Part shown: positions 21,770 through 30,612 of the stretch, piece by piece
Numbering within the stretch: position 1 is the stretch's first letter
How the letters are laid out: each line of letters starts with the position of its first letter
NCBI GenBank assembly: GCA_964562425.1
Contig: CAZLTJ010000012.1
Span: 1-35,840 of the forward strand
Length of the DNA: 35,840 bases
Direction of reading: 5' to 3'
From: JAUWMV01 sp964562425
Lineage (GTDB): Bacteria; UBP14; UBA6098; B30-G16
Translations under genes and position numbers: made by a program
The notes under the pieces: model-generated
Databases searched by the model: none
Seen by the model: only the letters and a program-made list of their open reading frames with translations
Told to the model about the DNA's origin: nothing

Positions 21770-23707
21770 ATGAGATGGTTATGGTTAATATTATTCCTAA
21801 TTTCTGCTATACAAGCTCAAGATAAATATTGGATTTTTTTCAGGGACAAATGTTCCGATGAAACTGCTGAAAACATTGAACAAATTGCTAGGAATACTCT
21901 ATCTGATCGAGCTATTGCGAGACGAGACAAATTGGGAATTAAACTTGATAAAACAGATCTTCCTGTATGCGCAGTGTACATCGACTCACTTAAATCTCTG
22001 GGCTTTGAAGTGCTTATAAAATCTAAATGGCTTAATGCCGTATCGATAAAATGTGAAGAAACAGACCTATTAGAAATTTGTTCTATGAACTTTGTAAAAG
22101 AAGCTAAAAGAGTTAAAACCTATACTTACATTGGTCCTGAAAAAAGAGAGATTCGCATCGAACGACGTCTTGTCGACACTAACTGGGGAGTCTCGAGGGA
22201 GCAAGCAACTTTTGTCAGTGCTGATAAAATGCATGAATTAGGATTTTCTGGTGGTGACGATGCAGATAGGATATTCATTGGAATGTTGGATTCTGGATTT
22301 GATTTGGGTCAGAGGTGTTTCAACTCGTTAACTACAAGTGGAAGGCTTCTGAATAAATACGATTTTGTCCATAAGGACACAAGTGTGGGCTTCGTTGAAG
22401 GTGATTTCGATAAAATAGGCTGGCGACATGGAACAATGACGCTTTCTATTATAGCTGCAAACTTACCGGGTGAAATAATGGGAATTGCTCCTGATGCTCT
22501 TATTGCATTGGCGAAAACAGAAATCACAGATTCGACAGTTGGCAGTGGTACATATTCTATTGAACGAAAAAGAGAAGAGGATAATTGGATTGCGGGAATT
22601 GAATGGCTCGATAGTCTTGGCGTAGATATAGCGTCGAGTTCGCTCGGATATGTAGATTTCGATGATGATACAGCAGGAAGTTACACTTTTGATGATTTAG
22701 ATGGAAATACCGCATTGGTAACAATTGCCGCAGATTTTGCTGCTGCCAAGGGTATTGCAGTTTTCAATTCTGCAGGTAACGAAAGATCCGAGGGTAATCC
22801 ATTTGGGTTTAATCATATAATTACTCCCGCTGATGGCGATTCTGTTTGTGCTGTAGGTGGTGTTACTTTTAATAAGGTTTATGCAACATTTTCTTCACCC
22901 GGACCTACTGCAGATGGAAGAATTAAGCCAGATCTAACTACATTGGCTCAAGGTATTGCAGTTTGGGATACTCAATCGGGTTTTGCAGACGGGACAAGTT
23001 TCTCTGCACCGGCACTTGCAGCTCTTGCGGCATTAGTGCTTCAAGCTATTGAATCTTCCGGGGGAGTTGTTTCCGGATGGAAACTTGTTGAAATTTTGAA
23101 GAATTCAGCAGATCAAAGGTATGTTCCTGATAACGATTACGGATGGGGTATTCCTAATGGTCCTGTTGCGGCTGGACTTTTGGATGGTTTTTTTGGATAT
23201 GTCCTCGATTCAGTATCTAATGCTGCTTTACCTAATACGCATGTTGTATTTAACTCGGAAACGCTTGTTACTGATGGTCGCGGTAGATTCTTTGCATATA
23301 TGGATAGTTCAGGTGATTATAAGCTCTCAGTTTCAAGGGATGGTTTCCATCCATTTGATATCATAATAAACCATATTGCAGGAAATAATATCAGATATTC
23401 TGTTAAGCTTATTCCGTATTCTACTATGGATAAAATAATATATTATCCTAATCCATTCTTAGAAAAGCTGATAATAAGTTGGTTTAGGGGTGGATCCGGT
23501 GAGAGAAAAAGAGGTGAGGCAAAAATATTCTCTGCTTCAGGTAATTTTATTAACAAATTGGAGACAGAAGAAGGAAGTATCGAATGGAAAGGAGAGAATA
23601 AATCGGGGCAGAAAGTTGCTAGTGGAATTTATTTGATTTATGTTAAGGCTTTCGGAGGCGAGGAAAAAGAATTGACAGATATTGGAAAAATATTGTATAT
23701 ACAATAA
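21770..23707 (+). CDS. Secreted subtilisin-like serine protease (S8) with C-terminal sorting domain
   Basis: Exported protease of 645 residues. The signal peptide is MRWLWLILFLISAIQA. An I9-like propeptide region spans about 18-120. The catalytic residues are D174 (GMLDSGFD), H220 (WRHGTMTLSI), oxyanion N337 (FNSAGNE) and S410 (ADGTSFSAPALAA). A carboxypeptidase-regulatory-like beta domain is at about 475-560. The end (YYPNPF, then IFSASG, then NKSGQKVASGIYLIYVKA) matches FlgD/type-IX-sorting beta domains of FCB bacteria. AGGAAGGAA precedes ATG 21770. The DUF4013 gene follows after 14 bp. The export route is inferred from the tail; no secretion genes are in the window. Confidence 0.9.
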   Translation: MRWLWLILFLISAIQAQDKYWIFFRDKCSDETAENIEQIARNTLSDRAIARRDKLGIKLDKTDLPVCAVYIDSLKSLGFEVLIKSKWLNAVSIKCEETDLLEICSMNFVKEAKRVKTYTYIGPEKREIRIERRLVDTNWGVSREQATFVSADKMHELGFSGGDDADRIFIGMLDSGFDLGQRCFNSLTTSGRLLNKYDFVHKDTSVGFVEGDFDKIGWRHGTMTLSIIAANLPGEIMGIAPDALIALAKTEITDSTVGSGTYSIERKREEDNWIAGIEWLDSLGVDIASSSLGYVDFDDDTAGSYTFDDLDGNTALVTIAADFAAAKGIAVFNSAGNERSEGNPFGFNHIITPADGDSVCAVGGVTFNKVYATFSSPGPTADGRIKPDLTTLAQGIAVWDTQSGFADGTSFSAPALAALAALVLQAIESSGGVVSGWKLVEILKNSADQRYVPDNDYGWGIPNGPVAAGLLDGFFGYVLDSVSNAALPNTHVVFNSETLVTDGRGRFFAYMDSSGDYKLSVSRDGFHPFDIIINHIAGNNIRYSVKLIPYSTMDKIIYYPNPFLEKLIISWFRGGSGERKRGEAKIFSASGNFINKLETEEGSIEWKGENKSGQKVASGIYLIYVKAFGGEEKELTDIGKILYIQ

Positions 23708-23721
23708 CATAGGAGGATATC

Positions 23722-24393
23722 ATGGAACATTTGCATATTAGACGGGCATTGTTATATACTTTTGAAGATAGAGATTGGCAGAAGAAAGCATTAATACTAT
23801 TAGGTTTGACGTTTATTCCTATTTTTGGTTGGTTTTGTATTTTGGGTTACCAACTGAATATAGTTAAAAACTGGATCAATAAGGAATATAAACTCCCATC
23901 ATTCGGAAACTTGGGCGAACTTTTCTCTAATGGAATCCTATTATTTGTTGCACTATTCATTTACAATGTTCCTCATATTGTGAATGTTCTTCCTTTTATC
24001 GGGCAGGTTGTTTCATTCGCATGGACAATTGTTATGATTTTCATTGCACCATATCTATATATTGTTATTGCTACAGAGAATTCTCTCAGTAGTTCTCTTT
24101 TCAACTTCAATAAGTTAATAAAATTCATTTCGGAAAATGTATACAGAATATTGATTCTTCTTCTTATTAGTGTTGGTATAGCAATTGTGGGAGCTGTGCT
24201 TTCTTCACCTTTTGTCATAGCAAATTTAATATTGTCAAAAATATCTGAAAATTTATTTTTACCCGTTTTAATATTTCAACTAATAAGCTTTATCATTATT
24301 TGGGTTATAACAATGTATTCAATGGTAGTTAATAGTTCATTAATAGGAAATATCTACGAGGTTTGGCAACGTCAGAGCTCATCGAATCTTTAG
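23722..24393 (+). CDS. DUF4013 membrane protein
   Basis: Multi-pass membrane protein of 223 residues. It begins with a cytoplasmic stretch including FEDRDWQKKALILLGLTFIP and GYQLNIVKNWINKEYKLPSF, the pattern of DUF4013 family N-termini. About six hydrophobic segments follow. TAGGAGGA is close to ATG 23722, 14 bp after the protease stop, so it is likely co-transcribed. The family's molecular role is unknown. Confidence 0.75.
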   Translation: MEHLHIRRALLYTFEDRDWQKKALILLGLTFIPIFGWFCILGYQLNIVKNWINKEYKLPSFGNLGELFSNGILLFVALFIYNVPHIVNVLPFIGQVVSFAWTIVMIFIAPYLYIVIATENSLSSSLFNFNKLIKFISENVYRILILLLISVGIAIVGAVLSSPFVIANLILSKISENLFLPVLIFQLISFIIIWVITMYSMVVNSSLIGNIYEVWQRQSSSNL

Positions 24394-24413
24394 AATGCAT
24401 AGGATTGTGAATA

Positions 24414-24881
24414 ATGGGTAAAAAAGCATCTTGGATAATAACATTATTGGCAGGATTGGCATTGTTTTCTATTGTTCTTGCACCATATCTCGCATATAAG
24501 GGCAATCCATTTGCGATTCTAGTCTATGAATTGTTTCATCCATTATGCCATCAGATAGAAAGCAGATCATTTTATTTATGGGATTATAAAATGGGAGTTT
24601 GCACGCGATGTCTCGGGATTTACATTGGAACATTTGCATTTGGTGTTTTTGAATCGATCACAGCCACAAGACTCATAAGGATAAACGAAAAGATTTTACT
24701 GACTATGATTGCACCTTTAGCAATAGATGGAACAGCTCAGCTAATTGGATTATATGTAAGCAATAATATTATAAGATTTATTACAGGAATTTTTGCAGGT
24801 GCTGCGTTCGTTTTTTTCGTATTTCCCAGAATTTGGAATATTTCAGATTTATTCTCGATTGAAAATCATAGAAAGGAGTAA
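24414..24881 (+). CDS. DUF2085 membrane protein
   Basis: Membrane protein of 155 residues with DUF2085 motifs: FHPLCHQIESRSF (C45, H46) and GVCTRCLGIYIG (C63, C66), then two or three helices. The Cys/His pairs suggest a metal or redox site at the membrane face, but no function is established for the family. It begins 20 bp after the DUF4013 gene and ends 3 bp before lemA. Confidence 0.85.
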   Translation: MGKKASWIITLLAGLALFSIVLAPYLAYKGNPFAILVYELFHPLCHQIESRSFYLWDYKMGVCTRCLGIYIGTFAFGVFESITATRLIRINEKILLTMIAPLAIDGTAQLIGLYVSNNIIRFITGIFAGAAFVFFVFPRIWNISDLFSIENHRKE

Positions 24882-24884
24882 TAA

Positions 24885-25454
24885 ATGGAAGTATTTATGA
24901 TAACATTAACTGTAATAATTGTCGTTGCTGTAATAATTCTAATTGCAGCTGTATTGCTTTACAATAGACTAGTTAAATTGCGCAATTTATCTGAGCAAGC
25001 CTGGAGCGATATCGATGTACAATTGCAAAGACGATACAATCTGATTCCGAATTTGGTTGAGACAGTTAAGGGTTATGCAATACATGAGAGAGAAACATTT
25101 GAGAGTGTGATAAAAGCTCGGCAGCAGGCGGTCAATATTAAAGATAATGTCCCCAAAAAGGCAAGAGCTGAAAATTTTCTCACACAGGCATTACGACAGC
25201 TTTTTGCAGTTGCAGAAGCATATCCTGAGCTTAAGGCAAATCAAAATTTCCTTGATCTTCAAGACCAATTGGAGGAGGTTGAAAATCACATTCAGCTTGC
25301 GCGAAGGTATTACAACGCTGTAGCCCGAGACCTTAACAATGCTGTACAGATGTTCCCTTCGAATATTGTGGCTAGTATTTTTGCATTCCATATTAAGGAC
25401 TATTTCGAGCTTGAAGATGTTGGTGCAAGAATTGCACCTGAAGTGCGTTTCTAA
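24885..25454 (+). CDS. lemA: LemA family protein
   Basis: Membrane-anchored coiled protein of 189 residues. An N-terminal membrane helix (about 4-26) is followed by the LemA core: NLSEQAWSDIDVQLQRRYNL, then IPNLVETVKGYAIHERETFE and ARRYYNAVARDLN. The core is a helical bundle oriented to the periplasm or cell surface. GAAAGGAG precedes ATG 24885. LemA often co-occurs with membrane proteases or TPM-domain proteins, but its biochemical role is unknown. It is the last gene of the run that starts with the M50 protease. Confidence 0.92.
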   Translation: MEVFMITLTVIIVVAVIILIAAVLLYNRLVKLRNLSEQAWSDIDVQLQRRYNLIPNLVETVKGYAIHERETFESVIKARQQAVNIKDNVPKKARAENFLTQALRQLFAVAEAYPELKANQNFLDLQDQLEEVENHIQLARRYYNAVARDLNNAVQMFPSNIVASIFAFHIKDYFELEDVGARIAPEVRF

Positions 25455-25796
25455 ATACAATTAAATGTAGAATAATTATACAACTTGCGTATACAGCATG
25501 AAAATGTATAGATTTTTATGATTCGTAAGTTAATAAGTTTGAATTTATTATAACAGCTGGTGCAATCTCACTGCAGTAAATTTTTTTTTCTTGATAATAG
25601 TAGGGGAAAAAAATTGAATAATTCAAGATGCAAATTAGAGAAATCAATAGATAATTTTATTCCAATTCTAATAATTGCAAAGACTCAAAAGGCAACAATA
25701 AAAATCATACCACAAGCGAAAATCGCACATTAATACTAAGACTTAGATACGGCGCTGCAAACAAGCCTTATAAGCTCAATGAAGAGAGCGAGAAAG
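25455..25796. other. Intergenic stretch, nothing recognised
   Basis: AT-rich DNA after lemA. There is no open frame with a ribosome site, no convincing promoter, no strong terminator and no tRNA-like structure. It precedes the minus-strand scrap at 25797. Confidence 0.5.
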
Positions 25797-25997
25797 CTAT
25801 TTAACCATAAGGATCGATGGTTCTTCTTTTTTCCTGCGTAAAAACCATCTTAATGCATCTGATTTATCCTCTTCGCCGGTCAGTGCCAGCAAAAAGGCTC
25901 GATAGCAAAGGAATTGCTCTAATTGCACTTCCTTATCGGATAAGTCATTCAATGCCAACCCCTTTCGTGCTCCTTGACCAAAATTCAGTATCGAATT
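25797..25997 (-). pseudogene. C-terminal gene remnant, unidentified
   Basis: On the minus strand an open frame of 66 codons, bounded upstream by a TAA, ends at TAG 25797-25799. It has good protein character: GQGARKGLALNDLSDKEVQL, then FLCYRAFLLALTGEEDKSDA and LRWFLRRKKEE. It has no ATG near its beginning and no ribosome site, so it looks like the tail of a lost gene. Base composition is higher in GC than the flanks. No family is recognised. Confidence 0.4.
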
Positions 25998-26105
25998 TTA
26001 TTAATCGCAAATGTTATTATTAGCTTTTTTGAGACCCCAACTCAAAATATATAAATCCCAAGCACAACTTTGTATATTTAATTAAGTTATATAGATTAAA
26101 AAAAG

Positions 26106-27065
26106 CTATGCAAGATTTATTTTCAAATTCTTTAAAATTTTTAGAATATTTTTATAACTGTCTATTTGACATAAAGTTGCACGTAATTTTGAACTATCTG
26201 GAACACACTTTAAAAGTTTCATTATTTGCTTCCTACAGTATATAATTCCCCTTTTTTCTCCCCGTAACTCAATCTCTTCCATTAAGAAAGAAAGAAATGT
26301 ATCAATTCTTTCACTTAGATTTATTTCTCTATATTTTTCATTACTGAGGAAATCGTTAATCTGCCTAAAAAGTTCAAAATTTGCTATTGCACCTCTTGCG
26401 ATTGCTATACCAGCTAAATTTGGATTGAATTTTTCCACAGCATCTTGAACAGTGAAAATATCACCATTACCCACAACCGGCATGTCTACATTCTTCGCAA
26501 CGTTGGTAATAAAACTCCAATCTGCTTTATGACTAAATAACTGCTTTGCCGTTCGACCATGAATTGTGACAAACTTCACTCCAAGATTTCTGAACTTCTC
26601 GAAAAGCGTAATAATAGCTTCATAATCGGCATATTCGAAACCAGTACGAAGTTTTACACTTACCGGTAATCCAGACATCAATGCTGCATCGACAATTGCA
26701 ATACTTCTTTGAGGATTTGATAACAATTTAGAGCCTGCTCCTTTTTTTATTACTTTGCGAACAGGACAACCCATATTTACATCGAGAAAATCGAAACCCA
26801 TCGATGCAACGATTTTCGCTGCATCTTTCATAGCTTGAGGATCTGCTGTGAATAATTGGACACTAAGAGGTTTTTCGGATTCGTCGAATTCGAGATACTT
26901 TATTGTTTTATTCGTAGCATAAATAATTCCCTCCGCGGAAATCATTTCAGTGAATGTTAAATCGGCACCAAATTTGCGAGCAAATTTCCTAAAGACTATA
27001 TCCGAATACCCCGACATTGGTGCTGCAAATAACCATGGTCTATCTTTTGGTAGTTCTAAGCTCAT
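26106..27065 (-). CDS. dus: tRNA-dihydrouridine synthase (Dus family, DusB-like)
   Basis: Flavoenzyme that reduces uridine to dihydrouridine in tRNA D loops. The 319-residue protein has the FMN-barrel start WLFAAPMSGYSDIVFRKFAR, then TEMISAEG, the catalytic cysteine C100 in DVNMGCPVRKVIKKGAGSKL, and SVKLRTGF, TIHGRTAKQLFSH and VVGNGDIF in family order. The C-terminal helical domain binds tRNA. The ribosome site at ATG 27065 is weak. It is the downstream-most gene of the minus-strand set to 29551 but is separated from the lipoprotein gene by a terminator. Confidence 0.93.
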   Translation of the reverse strand: MSLELPKDRPWLFAAPMSGYSDIVFRKFARKFGADLTFTEMISAEGIIYATNKTIKYLEFDESEKPLSVQLFTADPQAMKDAAKIVASMGFDFLDVNMGCPVRKVIKKGAGSKLLSNPQRSIAIVDAALMSGLPVSVKLRTGFEYADYEAIITLFEKFRNLGVKFVTIHGRTAKQLFSHKADWSFITNVAKNVDMPVVGNGDIFTVQDAVEKFNPNLAGIAIARGAIANFELFRQINDFLSNEKYREINLSERIDTFLSFLMEEIELRGEKRGIIYCRKQIMKLLKCVPDSSKLRATLCQIDSYKNILKILKNLKINLA

Positions 27066-27117
27066 TATCTATCTTTATAATTGGAAAACAGCTAAACTAC
27101 ATAATTTAAAAAAGCTT

Positions 27118-27156
27118 TAAAAAAATCCCCGATTCTGCATAAATCAGGGAGATTTA
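27118..27156 (-). terminator. Rho-independent terminator after the BMP-type lipoprotein gene
   Basis: On the minus strand AAATC, CCC and GATT pair with AATC, GGG and ATTT across a 7-nt loop with two mismatches, followed by a run of seven T. It lies about 70 bp after the stop of the gene at 27222, and its direction fits. Confidence 0.7.
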
Positions 27157-27221
27157 GTCAAATTCGGTCATCCCAGTAATTTCGGAATCAATCTTTTCAT
27201 ATTGTTTAAATCGAAATAATC

Positions 27222-28307
27222 TTACGGTTCAATTACACCACGAATAAGGTATTCCATCGATAAAAGTTCAGGATCTGTGGCTTGTATACCCTCTGCATAA
27301 ACAAGCGAATCGGTGTTAGTGTAAAGAGGACCTTTAAAAACGACAAATGCACTATTTTTAAATTCGGTTATTCTATTCTCAACCATTGTTCTGAGATCCG
27401 ATGTAACCGACGCTGCAAACGGAGAAAGCTTAACGGCGTCACGTTCATAACCCCACCAAGTTTCTTCAACTTGCCACTCTTTCTCATAAACCATTTTGCA
27501 GAAATGTTTGTATAAAACAATCCAATTCCACATTGGAGCTGTAATATGAGAACCGGGAGCATAACTGGACATATCGGAGTTGTAACCGAATGATGGTAAC
27601 CCGTTTTCATCTGCTACTATGTTAACTTCGGGAGAAACTTGACCTTGTGCTAAAACATCTACGCCCAAATTGATTAATTCTAATGCTTTTTCCCTTTCTA
27701 CAACAGGATCATCCCACTTATTAACCCACTTAACGAAAATTTTAGCATCCGGTTTTCTTTCCAGAACTCCTATTGCAAAAGCATTGATACCGCGATAAAC
27801 TTCAGGAATTCTGATTGGAGCAACATAACCTATCGAATCATTATTGCTGTATTCTGCAGCAAGTAATCCCACTAAATAGTCCGGTTGATGTATTCTTGCG
27901 AAGTAAGTTCCCATATTGTCGGCTGTTTTATAACCACCACAATTCATGAAATAAATATTGGGATTTGCATTTGCAACTGCCAATGTTGGGTTCATAAAGT
28001 CAAAACTTGTACTGAAAATAATTTTGCATCCCTGATCCACTAACTGATTCAACTTTGCAGCAATTTCTGTTGAATCATCCGATTCGAGAGACTCGATATA
28101 TGGAGCTGAAGAAATGTAATCCTCATTTAAAAGTTCCAATCTTGCTACATTATGTTCGTATGTCCAACCTACATCACCTATAGTGTTCGAATATAGAAAT
28201 CCAACTTTTATTTCTTCCTTTTCGTCATTGTCTTTGGAGCATGAAATTAAAAATAAACTCACAAGAACCACGACTACTATAAATCTAACAAATAATATTC
28301 TTCGCAT
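27222..28307 (-). CDS. BMP/PnrA-type solute-binding lipoprotein
   Basis: Predicted nucleoside (or similar) binding lipoprotein of an ABC importer, 361 residues. The signal peptide and lipobox (LFLISC, C23) are followed by EIKVGFLYSNTIGDVGWTYE, the family opening. Later conserved parts are LVDQGCKIIFSTSFDFMNPT and NIYFMNCGGYKTADNMGTYF. AAAGGAGGAG precedes ATG 28307. The gene lies 23 bp after a second solute-binding lipoprotein gene on the same strand, so both are probably one transcript, ended by the terminator at 27118-27156. No permease or ATPase gene is nearby, which is unusual for this family. Confidence 0.9.
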   Translation of the reverse strand: MRRILFVRFIVVVVLVSLFLISCSKDNDEKEEIKVGFLYSNTIGDVGWTYEHNVARLELLNEDYISSAPYIESLESDDSTEIAAKLNQLVDQGCKIIFSTSFDFMNPTLAVANANPNIYFMNCGGYKTADNMGTYFARIHQPDYLVGLLAAEYSNNDSIGYVAPIRIPEVYRGINAFAIGVLERKPDAKIFVKWVNKWDDPVVEREKALELINLGVDVLAQGQVSPEVNIVADENGLPSFGYNSDMSSYAPGSHITAPMWNWIVLYKHFCKMVYEKEWQVEETWWGYERDAVKLSPFAASVTSDLRTMVENRITEFKNSAFVVFKGPLYTNTDSLVYAEGIQATDPELLSMEYLIRGVIEP

Positions 28308-28330
28308 CGTTTCTCCTCCTTTGTTAGAAA

Positions 28331-29551
28331 TTAGTCAACTTCAACAAATTCACCATCCTGGATTAACCATAATTTACAATTAACATCAGTAACATCACCG
28401 TTTCCGTCAAAATCAATTTTCCCGGAGGCACCCTCATAGTTAATATCACCCCCAGTTTCCAGAATGTTTATTGCTTTTGTGTATTCATCCTTGCCAATAC
28501 CAATAGTTGTACCCCATGGACAGGTAACTTCCGGAAGACTTTCAATAATCGAATTTACAGCGAGTGTTCCAGCTCTCTCTATTGCTAATGCAAGGACCAT
28601 AACAGCATCATAGCAGTTTGCAGAGAATGTCATTGGATCGATTCCGTATTCGTTTCTAAAGATAGTCTCAAAATTGGTATCTTCAGCGGGTGCAATTTCT
28701 ACTACATAAACGCTTTCCACGCTGTCCATCGATGTCAGAATCGACTGTTGGTAATTTGCTTCCGAGATTATCCAGTTTCCACCCAAATCTAAACCGTGCC
28801 ATTGGTCTAAAATAATTCTTGCACAGTTTATATATGTCGGTAGAATTACAACATCGATTGAATCGGCAAAAATCTCTTGTAATTGAGTAATATATGTTGA
28901 TAAACCAGCTTCAAAAGAGATTGATTTTAACAGTTCTCCTCCTCTACTTTCATATGTGGAAATGAAACCATCGCGAACACCCTTTCCGTAACTGTCATCT
29001 TGATAAAAAATGCTTGCACGCATAAATGATAAATCTATGGTTTTGGATGCCATAAAGTTTCCCTGAAATATATCCGAGGGTGCTGTACGCCAAAGTCGAT
29101 CATTATCCTCCAGAGTAGTTATGCGAGGTGATGTCGATGTGGGAGACATTATAATAACGTCTTTTGCTTTAAGCGATTCAGCTAAGGCAATTGTTACATC
29201 GCTTGCGCCTGCACCGATTATAATATGGACATTGTTATTTTCAATTAGATCTAATGCTGCTGAAACAGCTATTTCAGGATCTGTTTGAGAGTCGATGTCA
29301 ATTATCTTTAATGTTTTGCCTAATATTCCACCGCCTTCATTTATGTGATCCACTGCCAATTTTACGCCGTCGAGCCATGAAGGTCCTATGTTCGAAAGTG
29401 ATCCTGTCTGAGGTAATATTACACCAAAGTAAATTTTGTTGTCGTTATTATTTAAGGAAGATTTTTTCTCACACCCATCGATGAAAAATGAAAGCATTAC
29501 AATGAATGCAGTGATAAGTGAAATTTGAATTATTCTTTTTAATTGTAGCAT
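28331..29551 (-). CDS. Branched-chain amino acid/amide-type solute-binding lipoprotein (Peripla_BP_6)
   Basis: Type I periplasmic binding protein of 406 residues. The signal peptide ends in FFIDGC (C27), an imperfect lipobox with Asp before Gly. The mature part begins IYFGVILPQTGSLSNIGPSW and continues with LAVDHINEGGGILGKTLKII, then VHIIIGAGASDVTIALAESL, as in LivJ/LivK and urea/amide binding proteins. AAGGAG precedes ATG 29551. It is followed after 23 bp by the BMP-type gene. The ligand is unknown. The family normally sits with livHMGF-like genes, absent here. Confidence 0.9.
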   Translation of the reverse strand: MLQLKRIIQISLITAFIVMLSFFIDGCEKKSSLNNNDNKIYFGVILPQTGSLSNIGPSWLDGVKLAVDHINEGGGILGKTLKIIDIDSQTDPEIAVSAALDLIENNNVHIIIGAGASDVTIALAESLKAKDVIIMSPTSTSPRITTLEDNDRLWRTAPSDIFQGNFMASKTIDLSFMRASIFYQDDSYGKGVRDGFISTYESRGGELLKSISFEAGLSTYITQLQEIFADSIDVVILPTYINCARIILDQWHGLDLGGNWIISEANYQQSILTSMDSVESVYVVEIAPAEDTNFETIFRNEYGIDPMTFSANCYDAVMVLALAIERAGTLAVNSIIESLPEVTCPWGTTIGIGKDEYTKAINILETGGDINYEGASGKIDFDGNGDVTDVNCKLWLIQDGEFVEVD

Positions 29552-29883
29552 AATATTTAACTCCTTGTTATTAGGATATCTCTGTTAAGTAATTTAATAT
29601 TGGATTTCATTAAAACAAATGGAATACTGTTGTCTATAATTTCCCTTTGCTTTTCTATAATTTTATCTTTGTCTGAAAAATTATGCAATTATTAATAAAC
29701 TAAACTGTGACAATTTCTTAACATTCTTAATTTTCAAATTCTTTCTCTTTTTTCAAGATAATTAACTTGCAAAGAATTTCGCAGAGATTATTATTTGTTA
29801 TAGAGAAAGTTAATATACGATTTAAAGAGTTATTAATAGCAAATAATTTTTTAATTTAAAACAACATTATCTGGAGGTGTGAA
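29552..29883. other. Divergent intergenic region
   Basis: This 332-bp AT-rich gap separates the minus-strand solute-binding genes from pdxJ and must carry both promoters. Only weak hexamer pairs were seen, for example TTGCAA with ATTATT at 17-bp spacing near 29767. The ribosome sites at each end are clear: AAGGAG on the minus side and CTGGAGGTG on the plus side. No gene is apparent. Confidence 0.4.
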
Positions 29884-30612
29884 ATGGCCAGACTATCAGT
29901 AAACGTAGATCATGTTGCAACTTTGCGGCAACTGCGTGGAACAAAATTTCCTGATCCTGTTTTTGCGGCATATCTGGCGGAACTTGGCGGTGCCGATGGA
30001 ATAACAATTCATCTTCGACAGGATAGAAGGCATATTCAGGACCGCGATTTGGCTATTCTAAGACAAACTGTTTCAACTCATTTGACACTTGAAATGGCTT
30101 CTTCTGATTCGATGGCTCAGGTTGCGCTGAAATATCGACCAGATATGATAACGATTGTCCCAGAAAGGGCTACCGAGAAAACTACCGAACGAGGATTTAA
30201 ACTTGAAACAGAGGGTTCGATGGTTGAGTCTCTTGTAGACAGATTTCAAAAAGCTGGGGTAGCTGTTAGCATTTTTATCGATCCATCCGAGGACAACGTT
30301 AGGTTAGCTGCGGATATAGGTGCAGATTTCGTGGAACTTAATACAAACTATTATGCTGAGAGTGAATCATTTGAACAGGAAATTGAGGAATTAGACCGTC
30401 TCGATAGAATGGCAAACTTATCCGCAAAGCTTAAACTTGGCGTTGCCGTTGGACATGCACTAGATTATAGAAATATTGCTAATATTGCTACTATCGAGGC
30501 TATCGAGGAATATTCAATAGGTCATTCTATTATATGCAGAGCAGTTTATGTTGGCTTACAAAAAGCTGTTGAGGAAATGAAAGAGTTAATTTCAAAGTAC
30601 CAAAAGAAATGA
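29884..30612 (+). CDS. pdxJ: Pyridoxine 5'-phosphate synthase PdxJ
   Basis: Condenses 1-deoxyxylulose 5-phosphate with 3-amino-2-oxopropyl phosphate to give pyridoxine 5'-phosphate. The 242-residue barrel protein begins RLSVNVDHVATLRQLRGTKF, then GADGITIHLRQDRRHIQDRD and the MITIVPERATE segment with a conserved catalytic glutamate. It ends with GVAVGHALDYRNI and EYSIGHSIICRAVYVG, the phosphate-binding end of the barrel. CTGGAGGTG lies just before ATG 29884. Its stop overlaps the next gene's start by 4 bp (ATGA). The call is secure. Confidence 0.96.
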   Translation: MARLSVNVDHVATLRQLRGTKFPDPVFAAYLAELGGADGITIHLRQDRRHIQDRDLAILRQTVSTHLTLEMASSDSMAQVALKYRPDMITIVPERATEKTTERGFKLETEGSMVESLVDRFQKAGVAVSIFIDPSEDNVRLAADIGADFVELNTNYYAESESFEQEIEELDRLDRMANLSAKLKLGVAVGHALDYRNIANIATIEAIEEYSIGHSIICRAVYVGLQKAVEEMKELISKYQKK

